64,000 bases of DNA. It comes from Panicum virgatum (Eukaryota; Streptophyta; Magnoliopsida; Poales; Poaceae). Shown in pieces: positions 48,430-59,480 of the stretch; positions within the stretch are counted from its first letter, which is position 1; every line of letters starts with the position of its first letter. The stretch lies in assembly GCF_016808335.1 (NCBI RefSeq), contig NC_053149.1, positions 18,324,733 to 18,388,732 of the forward strand, written 5' to 3'. The notes below the pieces were generated by a model. The model did no database searches. It saw nothing but the letters and a program-made list of their open reading frames with translations, and had not been told where the DNA came from. The position numbers and the translations under genes are program-made.

Positions 48430-49290
48430 CACTAGTAAAAAATCGATTTACTGTGACCTTTTTTTAGCACCTCTAAGACAGGCACAAAAAATAACCGCCT
48501 CTGTTAGTGGCCAGCATGAACAGAGGCAGTCGTTTCTTATAAACTGAGGTGGTTATAGAAACCGCCTCTCAAAATACATTAACCGAGGTGGTTACCATTA
48601 AATCGACTGCCTAAGTTAATAGACTAGCTCAGTTAAAACTCATATAAGCCCAGTATTGCGAACGGTCGTAAACCATAACCCTACTCTCTCTCTCCCTCCC
48701 TCCCGTCTCATGTGTCGGCCGTTCCTCTCTCCCTCCTCCCACTCCATCTCCCTTTCCACCGCCGCCGCCCCTCTCTCCCTTCTCCCACTTCCTTCGTGGC
48801 AGCGGGACATGGCACGCGGCGGGCACGGCGGGCGGCGCTCGGAGCCAGCGCGCGGCAGGCGAGCGGGTGCGGAGCGGTGAGTAGCGGCCGGATCCGGCCT
48901 TCCTTGGTGGTGGCGGTTCGGATCCACGAGAAGGAGGGGCGGCGGCGGCTCTGGCGCGAGCAGGAGGGAAGATAGAGGGAGGGAGGAGGAGGGATCAGCT
49001 CCGCGCGGCGGCAAGCGGCGAGTCCTCATCCTCACCTATCCCCTTCACTGGTGGTGGCAGCAGCCTCAGGCAGTGGCAGCAGCGGCCTCGGGCGGGCGGC
49101 ATCGGCCATGCACGGCGACGGGCGATAGCGACGGCAATCGATGGGCTTTTCCTTTTTTTTGTTTCTTTATTCGATTAACAGTGGCGGACAGGCAACCACA
49201 TCTGAAAATGCTTCATTTACAGATGTGGTTCTGCTTGCCCACCTCTGAAAATGTTTTTCAACCGCCTCAAAAAAGAATATTGTAGTAGTG
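48430..49290. mobile_element. Non-autonomous CACTA element
   Basis: Starts CACTAGTAAAAAATCG and ends ATATTGTAGTAGTG, flanked by TTA on both sides (48427-48429, 49291-49293). Subterminal repeats of AACCGCCTCTG / GAGGCGGTTA occur at both ends, as in CACTA elements. The middle (48660-49140) is a GC-rich block unlike the ends, perhaps captured host sequence; its ORFs have no recognisable domain. 861 bp. Confidence 0.85.
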
Positions 49291-49578
49291 TTAGTGTGAC
49301 TTATAGATACTCTGCGCAAAACAGTATGACTATATATATAAATATGGATTCCGCGTTGAGAGCCGGATCCTAAAATTAGAAACCACACATTCACACTATA
49401 ATTATCGAAATTGACTGAAATTTGATGGAGATGACTCAGTATGACTGGCAGCTACTCTATGCAAAGCAGTGTGGCTAGATCTACATGTAGGCTCCACGTC
49501 AAGAACGAAGCTATTGTATATATAGTTAAATATGGATTGAGATTTTAATTAGCAGATCTTGTCATACCCATGAGTTTA

Positions 49579-49810
49579 AGGGCGTGTTTAGTTCGTGAAA
49601 TTTTTTGGGTTCGGCTACTGTAGCACTTTCGTTTTTATTTAGTAATAGTGTCCAATCATGGACTGATTAGGCTAAAAAGATTCATCTCATTATTTACAGC
49701 TAAACTATGCAATTAGTTATTTTTTATAATATATTTAATGTTCCATATATGTGTCCAAAAATTTGATGTGACGGAAAATCTTGAAAAAAATTTGGAACTA
49801 AGCATGGCCT
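49579..49810. mobile_element. hAT-type MITE (GGCCTTGTTTAGTTC family)
   Basis: GGGCGTGTTTAGTTC at the left and GGAACTAAGCATGGCC at the right, with the characteristic interior CTACTGTAGCACTTTCG, CCAATCATGGACTGATTAGG and GATGTGACGGAAAATCTTG. Length about 230 bp fits this very abundant grass family. No clear 8-bp duplication remains. Confidence 0.75.
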
Positions 49811-50274
49811 AAGTATCAAATGAAATGTCTCTGGGTAAAGGGTAGGTTTAGCCCCATTAGTAGGCCGAGTTTCATCCTTGAGTCGCCCGTGTCTCGAAAC
49901 AATTCATCGTTGGTTTGGTCCCGAATGCTCAATTTGGTGGCGTATATTGGGAGATATTGCAGAGCTGGTAGCGATTAAAGCCGTGTCCTTTGGTGAGGAA
50001 AGCTCCCTTTCCAAACAACCCGACGACGACCTCCTAGCCTCTTCCCTTTCCATGCAATTGCAATTGGATCAAAAAATTTCAAGTGAAACAAATAATAAAT
50101 TCTCTAATAACCGAGTTAAACGAGGCTATTCACTAAGATGCTTGAGAGAAAAACTGATGACGTTTTAACCATGCTTATACGAGAACGAATTACTCCTACT
50201 CACTTATGTCAACCTGAAAATTATATAAAGTAACCCTTAATTTACATCCAAATTGTTCACATATATATTTTCAT
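49811..50274. other. Short spacer with an unassigned ORF
   Basis: A 96-residue plus-strand ORF (49878-50168) shows no known motif. The last nine bases (50266-50274) are the left target duplication of the next element. Confidence 0.35.
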
Positions 50275-51159
50275 GAGTAAAATGCATTAGAGGTCCACCA
50301 ACTTGTAAGGGTGTGCTATTTAGGTCCACAAACTCCAAAAGTGTATTTTTAGATTCATCAACTTGTAATTCGTGTCGCTTAGGTCCCAACTATGAAAATG
50401 TATTTTTAGGTCCTTAAACTTGTAATTTGTCTCACTTATGTCCATAAACTCCGAAAGTGCATTTATAGGATCATGAACTTCATCTATGAGCAATCGTGTG
50501 GCTATAGACCCTTAAAGATTGCCCCAATATTGCTGTCCATGAACCAGTTGACTCAAGTCTAATGTCATCACAACATTTTTTTGCTACAACACCTTGCACC
50601 ATCATATCCGGCCACCCACGCCACGGAGAATATAATATCCCCTACCATGGTACACAAGTTATTGAGTCCATTTATAACCTCCTCCATCTTTCTAAAGCAA
50701 TCACCCCTACTCTCCACCCATGTTACGAGGTTATATCTAGATCTAAGATCCAGAACTCACCAATGACAGTCCGAAAGCCCTATTTAAATCCCAATACATA
50801 TCAATAACCTCCAAAATAAATCTTTCATCCCACCTCTCCTAAATCTTTGATCCCAACTCCCCCTCTATGCACTAGATTTGAAATTGGGGCTCAAATTTTA
50901 GCATTCCAACAAAACTCCAGCAATGTGTGGGAACCATGTAGATTCATGTTGGTGTGATATCAGTGCATGAATGCTAGGTGGAGGGGTATGGACTTAGGTG
51001 ACACAAATTACAAGTTTATGAACATAGGAATGAACTTTCAGAGTTCGTGGATCTAAATGACACAAATTACAAGTTATGAATCCAGAAATACAATTTTGAA
51101 GTTAATGGACCTAAATGACACTTTCCTATAAGTTGATGGACCTCTGGTGCATTTTACTC
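50275..51159. mobile_element. Mutator-type MITE upstream of the endosulfine gene
   Basis: Termini GAGTAAAATGCATTAGAGG ... CCTCTGGTGCATTTTACTC form a TIR of about 35 bp, flanked by a perfect 9-bp duplication TATTTTCAT (50266-50274 and 51160-51168), diagnostic of MULEs. The interior has multiple copies of TAGGTCCACAAACT / ACAAATTACAAGTT words in both orientations. No coding capacity. It ends 905 bp before the endosulfine ATG. Confidence 0.9.
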
Positions 51160-51168
51160 TATTTTCAT

Positions 51169-51983
51169 TTTTTCCATCGTAGAAGATGATCTAAATTAAC
51201 TCTACGATATCCAGATTACCCGCCGATCGATTGGGCAAGTGGTGCCGCGCCAAGGCCGCAGCGATGCATATCGCTTCTTATCTTGCTCGCTCGCGCACGG
51301 TCCCCCACACGCGGCCGGGGCGCCCGGCCTCGGCCGGAGCCACTATTGTCGGCTGCGGCGCTGGCGTCCCGGCGCGTTTCCGGTTCACCGGGCTGGAAGA
51401 TCTCGCACGCCGCCGTATCCCCCGTTCGCACTCCCACCCGGGCCGACCCGGCGCCGCGTAGCCATGTGTGTCAGTGTGTGTGGCCAAGCCCCGGCCCGCA
51501 ACTGTAGCAGCGCTGGCCCCGGGTTCTTTCGCTCAGCCAACAGCGACCGTTTCCAGCCGGCGGCTCGGTCGCCACCTCTCGGCGGCACCACCTCCCTTCC
51601 TCTTCCTCCTAGCAGAAGCTTATCTTTTTGAAATAAGAAATTTAGGAGAAGTTTATCGATGCGAGCGAGGACCATCACGAGTTCCTTGCGTTCCAAAAGG
51701 GCCCCAGCCTGCTGCCTGCGCCTCCACGCGCACAACACAAAGCTCCCACCCCGTCTCGAATCCGTCTCCGAGTTTCGTCGGTCCAGACCCCGGGGTGCCG
51801 CGCGCCCTTGTGTTCTGAACCTCCTCACCTACCTCCCCTCCGCTCCGCTCCTCCGGCTATATCTTCTTCTCGTCGGTGGCTGTGAATTTCTTTCTAGGTA
51901 CAGGTCCGGAAAAGCGAATTGCCTTCCTCCTCTCGCCTCTTTCTCTACTCCCTGGATTTTCCCCCCTTCACGCAGCAGGGGTT
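51169..51983 (+). promoter_or_regulatory. Proximal promoter region of the endosulfine gene
   Basis: GC-rich upstream region between the MITE and the TATA box. ORFs here are low-complexity shadows. C/T-rich stretches (51585-51610, 51830-51890) are typical of grass promoters and 5'UTRs. No specific regulator site can be named with confidence. Confidence 0.4.
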
Positions 51984-51992
51984 CTATATATA
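51984..51992 (+). promoter_or_regulatory. TATA box of the endosulfine gene
   Basis: CTATATATAGG context, 72-80 bp upstream of the ATG at 52064. Transcription would start near 52015-52025, leaving a 5'UTR of about 40-50 nt. Confidence 0.6.
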
Positions 51993-52063
51993 GGCTCGGT
52001 TTTTGCCTCGCAGGGTTGAGAGTTCGTTGTTGTCGGAAGGGGAGCTGAGCCTTGGACTTGGAG

Positions 52064-54302
52064 ATGGCAAGCTTCAGTGAAGAGAAGAGAGCAGCTCCGC
52101 AGAGGGACGAGGTACTGTACTTCCACTCATCTCGATCCCCATGCTGCATGATCCATGTCTGCTGTTCTCCTCCTGAAAAGAAAATACAGGAGCCCAGGCC
52201 AGAACTGTTCCATTTTCTAGCTAGAAATATGCTACCAACTATCCGCTTATAAATTCAGAGTGTGAAATACATATCATCCTGCTGTGTCGTCACCATATAG
52301 ACCTCCCGTTCTCGTTCTTGCTTCGATTTTTTTTTTTGGTTCCTAGCGTGCGTCCCCATGTTTTGACCGAGAAGCACAATTTAGGATACTTCCTTTTCTT
52401 TTTCTTTTTGAAAAGTAATCTGCAATAGAAATTTGCTATTCCAAAAAATGCTCATCATCAATTCATCATACCGTGGCGCCACTGGGTATTTGCATTGCAT
52501 ACCGTGGGTCCGGGATGAAGATTCAAGGTGGATTTCAAACTTATATATACAAGACTAATTCTCCCGGTTATTGGTTGTAACTGAACAAATATCTTATTCG
52601 CCTTGGTCCGTGCGTTTGATTTCCCGTCAGAGAAAAAGAAAACGTCACGTGCCGTTTCTTCCACAAAGGTCGTAGTATGATATTGAAACCGAAGAGGAGA
52701 GGACGGCGCCAAGTTGGTCTTCCCTCTTGCTGTTTAGGTTTTCCACACAAGAATTCAGACGCCGCGGGCCGCCGTCCATTAGTTGAACGGAATATCCCGT
52801 GGGGAATGATGCCTCCAGGCACTTGAGACCTTTCTAGGTCAACCTGGAAAAAAAATCACAGTATTTCGACTTGGGCGGATTCTGGCCTCGGGTTTCAGTT
52901 GAGCTGCTGCCGACCAAGAACTTTGGTCCACACCTAAAAGCCCTAGAGTAAAAGGACATGCGTTTTTTTTCCATAGAAGTTGCACCAGCAGGCTATTAAA
53001 TCCCCAGTGTTGATTCAGTCCAATGGCTTTGTTTTATGACTCCAGTGACACCAAATATCTTTACTCGTGACAGAAGGGGGGATGGAAAAAACTAGATGTT
53101 TTTTCTTTCATTCCAAAAGCAGAGCTCGTAGCTTGTAGAAGAGAGCAAAGCTTTTGGCTTTCGAGGTGATCAGATAACCTTGAAACGTTTAATTTTTCTC
53201 TAGAGACGTGAGCAGAAACTGGTATTAGCCTATCATCCTAATTGTTTCTTGGATTACAAAACAAAAGGTGTCAGCAAAGCCACGAAATCATCCACCGCAC
53301 AATACAATTATTGGCCGACCAAAAACCTTCCCCCTCAGAGTTCATCTGCCAGCAGCCAATGCAAGTTGGCTTCCCAGTGTGGCCAGAAATAGTCGAGGGG
53401 CCACTGTGGCCAGAAGGGAAGGAAAACCGCAGCTCGGCCGGATCTGGGTTTCCCCCTGTTGCTGTCGACAGCGGCGCTGCCGTTTTATATGAGCACGTGG
53501 GCTAAATTATTGGCCGGAGGGTGTCGAGGTCGGAGTGCCCCGTACGCACGATGGTTTCACGACGTGATATCGCACCAGATTTCTGATGTGATGTTCAGCT
53601 AACTGCTGCCAGTAGTACTAGGCTGCAGCAGTTTTGGAAGGAAGTCTGAAACCGTCTCATCTGCATGCTCATGCTCATCCAAGAGCTGAGCTGAGCTGAA
53701 GTGACGAGCTGCGACGGTGACTATTCGCCCGTCTAATTTTCTTGTGGTCGCAGGCACCTTCCCGGAGCAAGTACGGCGGCATTTCGCCGAAGAAGCCCCT
53801 GATCAGCAAGGTACGCTGATGTCACGCGCATCTTAATGAACCTGAACGTTAGCAAGGAAACCATCCGAGATCATCGAGGAATTCTTCCAACGTGTTTTTT
53901 TTTCCTTTCAGGACCACGAGCGCGCCTACTTCGACTCGGCAGATTGGGTCCTCGGCAAGGTAACCAGAGGAACAGATCAACCAGCGAACGCAGCTGCAGA
54001 AATCCATGCGATTCTTTGCTCGCGATGGCTCACGATCACTCCCTCCCTGTTTGTTTGTTTGTTTGTTTTGGGCAGCACGGCGCGAGCAGCATCAACGGCG
54101 CGACGGTCCCGGCCGCCGAGCCCCTCAAGCCCAAGCTGCAGGTACGTCAAAATGAAAAACAAAAAAAGGTTGAAAAGGCTTCGGCTTCCTCAATCACTCC
54201 TCAACTCAAAAAGCACTGACGGGCGCCTCTGTTTTTTCGTCTCCGAAGCGGACGGCGTACCACCAGCTCCCCCCGCGAAGGCCGGCGTGCACGTCGGAGT
54301 AG
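52064..54302 (+). CDS. Endosulfine/ARPP-19 family protein (PP2A-B55 inhibitor), five exons
   Basis: Coding exons 52064-52111, 53754-53810, 53912-53959, 54076-54141, 54249-54302; every intron is GT-AG and phase 0, giving 90 residues. Signature blocks: [15 protein letters not shown], then [16 protein letters not shown] with the invariant FDSADW (animal FDSGDY), whose phosphorylated Ser makes the protein a competitive inhibitor of PP2A-B55. The C-terminus [21 protein letters not shown] is basic. Usual length in plants is about 100-130 residues; this isoform has a short N-terminus. Start chosen as the first ATG after the TATA box ([12 protein letters not shown]). Intron 1 is 1.64 kb. No stop or frame error. 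Mobile elements lie about 0.9 kb upstream and 0.4 kb downstream of the coding region. Confidence 0.92.
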
Positions 54303-54701
54303 CTGGCGCGCGGCTCCCCTGTCCCGTCGCGTCGGCGGCGTCGCTGCTGCTACTGCTAGCTCGTGATGCGCAGGCGGAACGGTGCTGTGGATGTGAATGT
54401 GATGAGCGATCACTCACACTATAGGGAGCCAGGATCCGTGGAGTTGGGGCCAATTGGGTTGTAAATACGGGGACGCATGCTGTCAGCCTGTCACTGCTCA
54501 GCAGTGTGGAGCTATCTGAAATGAAGTGATCGGTGCACCCGGCGTCTCGTCTTCACTCTTCAGTCTTCGTTTTGGTTTCTGCTGCTTCTTCAGTGTAATC
54601 GCGTCTTCAGCCTTCGCCATTGTAGTAGAGCTTAGGCTCAGGTACGCGCGCCGCGGGCTGCCGGGCTGCCTGGCCTTTGCTGTCGTTTTGAATGGAACTG
54701 C
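54303..54701 (+). other. Probable 3'UTR and downstream flank of the endosulfine gene
   Basis: Follows TAG 54300-54302. Nothing coding. The mature 3' end is probably between 54450 and 54640 (TTGTAAATACGG at about 54459; TTCAGTGTAATCGCG at about 54590), but no canonical AATAAA is seen. It ends at the left target duplication of the MULE (TGGAACTGC, 54693-54701). Confidence 0.5.
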
Positions 54702-55145
54702 GGCCTTTTTTCTATTTTTATATTTTTTAAAAATATTTTTTACAGAAATATATTTTTGGTTTCACAATTTACAGTTTTATACCCCTACCGCCTGCAATGT
54801 AACAGCTTGCAATATATTTGTGTGTACAAAACTAAGTATATTATGTATATATTATGTCTAGATGTCTTGTTTAATTAGTTGGCAGTACGTATTTCTCTCG
54901 AATTTGGTTGTAACGAATGAAACCTTCAATGTAATATGTTATGTGGTATTTTGTTTAACGTTCTATTTATATTTCGTTTATTGTATCTTATGTGGTATTG
55001 TATCATAGAGCCACACGAGGTTCAAGATTCACAAATAAATATAATCATTGCAATCAAACATAGCAAACATATAAATATTGCAATTAAAGGTACATGAGGT
55101 CTGTCGTCCCGTCACAATTTATATCACAATCTAAAACCGATGAAC

Positions 55146-55573
55146 ATCATATGTTATAGATCATGTCATGAAATCATATAGGTCGTCATCCCAGTTGACA
55201 GATGGTGGTGTTGCAGGTGGTGTAGCGTGACTTGACGAACCTCTCGACTTTCCCTTTCTCGCTTTTCTGGTTTTAGGTTATGTACAGGGGGACAAACATC
55301 ATGTGTTGGAGGCCATGGTTTTGGGGGCATGAAGTCATCCATATCGTCATCCCAGTTAACACAAGTTGGTGCTTGAGGTGGTGCAGCATGACTTGACGAA
55401 CCTCTTACCTTTCCCTTTCTCTCTTTTCTGGTTCTAGGTTCGTGTAAGGGGGAGGAATATCATGTATTGGAGGCCATGGTTTGGGGGGCATGAAGTCATC
55501 CATATCGTCATCCCAGTTAACACAAGTTGGTGCTTGAGGTGGTGCAGCATGACTTAAGGAACCTCCGGTCATC
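55146..55573 (-). repeat. Three-copy tandem repeat in the MULE cargo
   Basis: Units 55146-55297, 55298-55458 and 55459-55573 (period 152-161 bp). On the minus strand each unit encodes a HAAPPQAPTCVNWDDDMDDF-like peptide followed by a basic KREREK stretch. Units 2 and 3 are nearly identical; unit 1 is more diverged. Confidence 0.85.
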
Positions 55574-55599
55574 TGTTCTTGCGGACGCCAAGAACTATC

Positions 55600-56131
55600 A
55601 CCCGAAGATCTTCTCTACCTCCTTCGTCTAGTTTGCGGCATAAGTCCACCGAAGATACATACCAGTTTACGGAAATTTGGTATCGATTTGTTAATCAACT
55701 CCGTGTCCTCGGGATAATCCTAGCATATAATTACACAATAATTTTACTATTTCGTAAATATAGATTACAAATGACGGATGGGATTAGAACTGAATAAGAG
55801 TTATCTTAATGTGCATCTCATACACCTCTGACCGCATCCATATCTTACAAGTATTTTGTAAGAATCCAATAACATTATGATGATTCGCTAGTTCACATAC
55901 CCTCATATATATCTTCCGACGTTCTAGCAGGTGTTCCTTTACATCTTGCGTTGTAATACCTCGAAATAATGTGAAATCTTTAAACTCAACTAATTTTGAC
56001 AACACGATCTCTATCGTACCATCCGCTAATACATCCAACTTCTTATTGATTACAAGATGTGTTATGATCTCAAGTATTATACTAGATTTTTCTTCGGTCC
56101 ATGAAAATCCTCCAAAATTGGAAGCAGCCAT
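55600..56131 (-). pseudogene. Myb/SANT-like DNA-binding domain gene remnant inside the MULE
   Basis: Exon 1 55826-56131 (ATG 56131, 102 codons, phase 0, GT at 55825): MAASNFGGFSWTEEKSSIILE, then VLSKLVEFKDF and DVKEHLLERRKIYMRVCELA, the layout of the plant Myb/SANT-like domain (Trp in WTEEK, conserved ..LLERRKIY..). Exon 2 starts at 55719 after TAG-type acceptor CTAG and reads DYPEDTELINKSIPNFRKL, the usual region following the domain. An in-frame TAG after MPQTRRRR (about 55609) ends the frame, yet the same frame then runs through the Pro/Asp-rich tandem repeat. Proteins of this class are often partners of PIF/Harbinger transposases or multicopy nuclear genes. Partial by truncation; no transposase accompanies it. 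Confidence 0.68.
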
Positions 56132-56690
56132 TGTCTTATGCTGCAATATTTAGAAACAAGTTTAATACTATATTTCACTATCCAAAATTTAATTCTATTT
56201 TAATTTATAATTAATTTAGAAACAAGTCTGTAATAAATTGAAATTTTAATACTGAAATGAAAATTTAATACTATAGCATTAATTAAATTAAATTGCTTTA
56301 CAATATTAATGGATTCATACGTAACTTACCCGCAGATCACAAGTGTGGAATTCGGCAGAACTTCGCTGTTGCAACTCCCTCCCTCACACCACATCTCTCT
56401 TTTTTCCCTCTATGGATGTTGTTTGCTGCAAATACAGGTGTATGGGGCATCAGCTTTTATATTGGGGGGAGCCTGCCGCCCCCCTGCCGGGCGGTCGACC
56501 TGCCTGCCGCCCTCCTGCCGGGCGGTAGGGGCCTCCATGCAATAGAATTCAAATTTTAATTACATATAGGTCCGTAGGCCCCCTGCCGTCCCCCTGCCGG
56601 GCGGTAGGGGTATAGAATTGTAAATTGTGAAATCAAAAATATATTTATGTAAAAAATGTTTTTAAAAAATATAAAAATAGAAAAAAACGC

Positions 56691-58856
56691 TGGAACTGCG
56701 TCCTGGTGGCCGCCATTTCACGCAGCAACACGTTTTGTTTCGTCGATGGGCTGTTGGGAAACACAAGGGACAACATGGGGCTGAAATCTGTGGACTGTAT
56801 CGATGGGCCTCAACCTCAAGTTCTGGGCTCAGTATGGATAGTGTGGACGAATCTGATCGATATGGTTGCAGTTCACATATTGGGGTCCGTTGTTACAATT
56901 CCAACCTCCTTTTAATGTTTGGTCCTCAAATTTTACATGGCTAATTCCATGAAGTTCCTCTTTTATTAGGCATCTAATACGTGAAGTCAGACCTCTTGTT
57001 ACTTTAGCACATACGAGTAGTACTTATGTACCTCCTCCACTTTTAGATTCACGACGTTTAAAGATGAATGGAATATGTGGACAAACCTTTGTATCATCAT
57101 TGGATGGGTAAATATTTCAGTAACAATGGAAGAACTTAAAAAAAAATTAGAAGTGGAACCTCGCTGCACGAAATTATGTGTAATAGTGTAAAAGAAAACC
57201 CCATGCTTCCGCCAAATAATGGCCAGCTCTCTGCTCTGATCACACCGTCACGTATCTCCTAAGGATCCTTAGTTATGCTGTGAAAGGAAAACATTGTCCC
57301 ATTTAGATGGTCAAAAGTTTCGAGTGCTAAACTTTAGCACATATTATCACTTCTATTTTTACTAAAGCTTTTAAATCTTAGCTAAAGTTTAGCCCACTCT
57401 ATTAGCACTCCTATTTGAATATACTAGTGCTAAAATTTAGCATTTTGAGGTATTAGACGCTCCACCTATGTTGCAAGAGAAAAATATCGATATTGCAATT
57501 ATTGCTGGCAGCATATCTGGTGGAAACTAAGGTTGCTGTGCAACCTTAAAAACTCTTAACGAGGACCACAGAATGCTCATCCGATGGCTAAAGATAAAGA
57601 AAGGTTAAATTTGCACATAACCGCTCACCATTATCTCTGCAAATCACCCCCTAATCCCTCCAGCGCCCGGCCCTCGTCGCTTCATTGCGTCGTTTCGTTT
57701 CTGGTCGCCGGCGCCAGACGCGAGTCACCGCCGCCTAGTAGGAAATAGTAGGAAATGCAGTGTCGATGCAAAGGCGTAGATCAAAAGCATGTCAGAGTAT
57801 ATGCGTGCGGCGCATGTGCATGCCGTCTCGCCAGACGCCACCCGCAGCTAAAACAAAAGGAGGCCGCCCGGCCGTAATCAAGCAGGCACGTTACGCCAGC
57901 CGGAGGGCCCGCCTGCCCGGCCCGCGGCCGGCTCGTCGCTGCATCTCCATGCCCTCAACGCCGAGCGGGCGATCGGGTCCACGGCGGCGGCGGCGGCGGC
58001 CGGAGCCAGCCTACCGAACGGAGCTGCAACGCCATCTACCAGAATCTCTGATCTGATCGATGCGGCCGAGCAGCTCGCCATGGCATTGGCGGCGACTCGA
58101 GTACGTGAACCTGTTCCTGGCGGCTGGCGCCGCACAGGCGGACCAAGACCGGCGGAGCGAAAGCAATGAGGCCGGTGTCGCCGTTGCAATCATTACCTGG
58201 CTGCCACACGCACGACGGCCGGCCGGCCGGCCGGGATCTCCGCTGCACGAGGAACACGGACTTACGGAGGAGCGGCCAGCGGCGTGCAGCGCGCAGCGGC
58301 GGGCGGATGCTGCCAAGAAGCCAAAAGCGACTCGTTGGCCGGCTGCCATGTGATGCCGCAGATAAAGCGCCGCCGCTGCAGTGTTCGTGTTGGATGCGAT
58401 CCTGTTACGATGGCTTGGCTCCTAGCTGTGTTAGCTGCCTGCGTTCAGGTACAGTCGAACATCAGACGGTACATGCTTCAATCGGACGTATAATGAGTCG
58501 GCGCGGAATCACGTTTTTGTTTTAATTTGCTGTTATCTCTCCGTGAACAGTTTTTTATTGACTTTCTATTTAACGTCGATTGGTATATAGCTTCACCTTC
58601 CAACTGAAAGACGAAATGCAAAGATAATCCCTTGATCATCATATTTGTTTTTTTCTTAAAGAAAGCTCAATATAAATATGAAGTCTTCATCAATTTGACG
58701 GAACCCACAAATCAGTTTCTTCGGTGCAAGGATTTGATTTTAGTTTAGATCTCTGCAGATGTCATTCGCATAGATAAACTATCCGTGCCGTAGCCAATGT
58801 GTGAATGCGCTGGTGACATTGCGATTATGTATCATTGAAAAAAAAGAAAAAGTTCG
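56691..58856. other. Spacer with a decayed MITE and a GC-rich island
   Basis: 57310-57460 carries repeated AGTGCTAAA(A/C)TTTAGCA words in both orientations, a decayed MITE. 57640-58500 is GC-rich with overlapping low-complexity ORFs on both strands, none recognisable. 56700-57290 and 58500-58856 show nothing. Confidence 0.35.
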
Positions 58857-59480
58857 GATTACTCTTTACACCCTTAACTATTTCAATAGTTCGATTTTCA
58901 ACCTTCAACTATAAACCTGAATAACATAGACCATCTGACTATGGAAACTAGGCAAGTTTGGCCCATAGGATGGTTTCAAAAATTGTTTTTCATTTTATGA
59001 AAATTAAAAATATTCAAACTTAAACTATAAAATTATAAATAATTTATTTTGAATTAGAAAAATATGAAACTAGTACAAAAAATGTCCTAAAAATATATCC
59101 TATCTATTGATACTCTACCGCTCAGTTATTCGGATCCAAAATTTTCATATTTTTCATATTTGTTTTCTTATAGTGCTTGTAGCTATACCTATTATTTTTT
59201 AATAAATAAGATTCAAATAGATAAATAATAGATAGATATGTTACATTTCTAGAAAACTATTGGTACTTGTTTCATATTTTTCTAATTTAAAATGAATTAG
59301 TTTTGATTTTTTAGATCTAATTACAATTTTTATTTTTTAAGAAAAATACAAAACCACTTTTGAAACCACACTAAGGATCAAACTTGTTCGGTTTTTTCAG
59401 TTGGATAACTATCGCTATCCGGTTTTATAATTGGAGGTTGAAAATTGAATTTTTGTGATAGTTCAAGGATGTAAAATGAT
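58857..59480. repeat. Foldback element with about 110-bp arms
   Basis: The left arm (ATTACTCTTTACACCC, then TTCGATTTTCAACCTTCAAC) is mirrored by the right arm (GGTTGAAAATTGAATTTTTG ... GGATGTAAAATGAT), roughly 70% alike. The loop is AT-rich. The layout matches Mutator-type MITEs, but no 9-bp duplication was found. Confidence 0.65.

Larger units (their letters stand above)
54702..56690. mobile_element. MULE with long TIRs carrying a Myb/SANT-like gene
   Basis: Terminal inverted repeats exceed 100 bp: 54702 GGCCTTTTTTCTATTTTTAT through CACAATTTACAGTTTTATA and CCCCTACCGCC at about 54800, mirrored from 56690 back to about 56585, roughly 90% alike. A 9-bp duplication TGGAACTGC (10 bp counting the next G) flanks it at 54693-54701 and 56691-56699. 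The interior has a minus-strand Myb/SANT-like gene remnant, a 150-160 bp tandem repeat, and a GC minisatellite CTGCCGGGCGGT (three units, about 56466-56612). There is no MULE transposase. 1989 bp; a Pack-MULE-like or cargo-bearing non-autonomous MULE. Confidence 0.88.

Noticed and set aside
57760..58525. Overlapping ORFs of about 100 residues on both strands
   Set aside because: GC-rich island with no recognisable domain in any frame.
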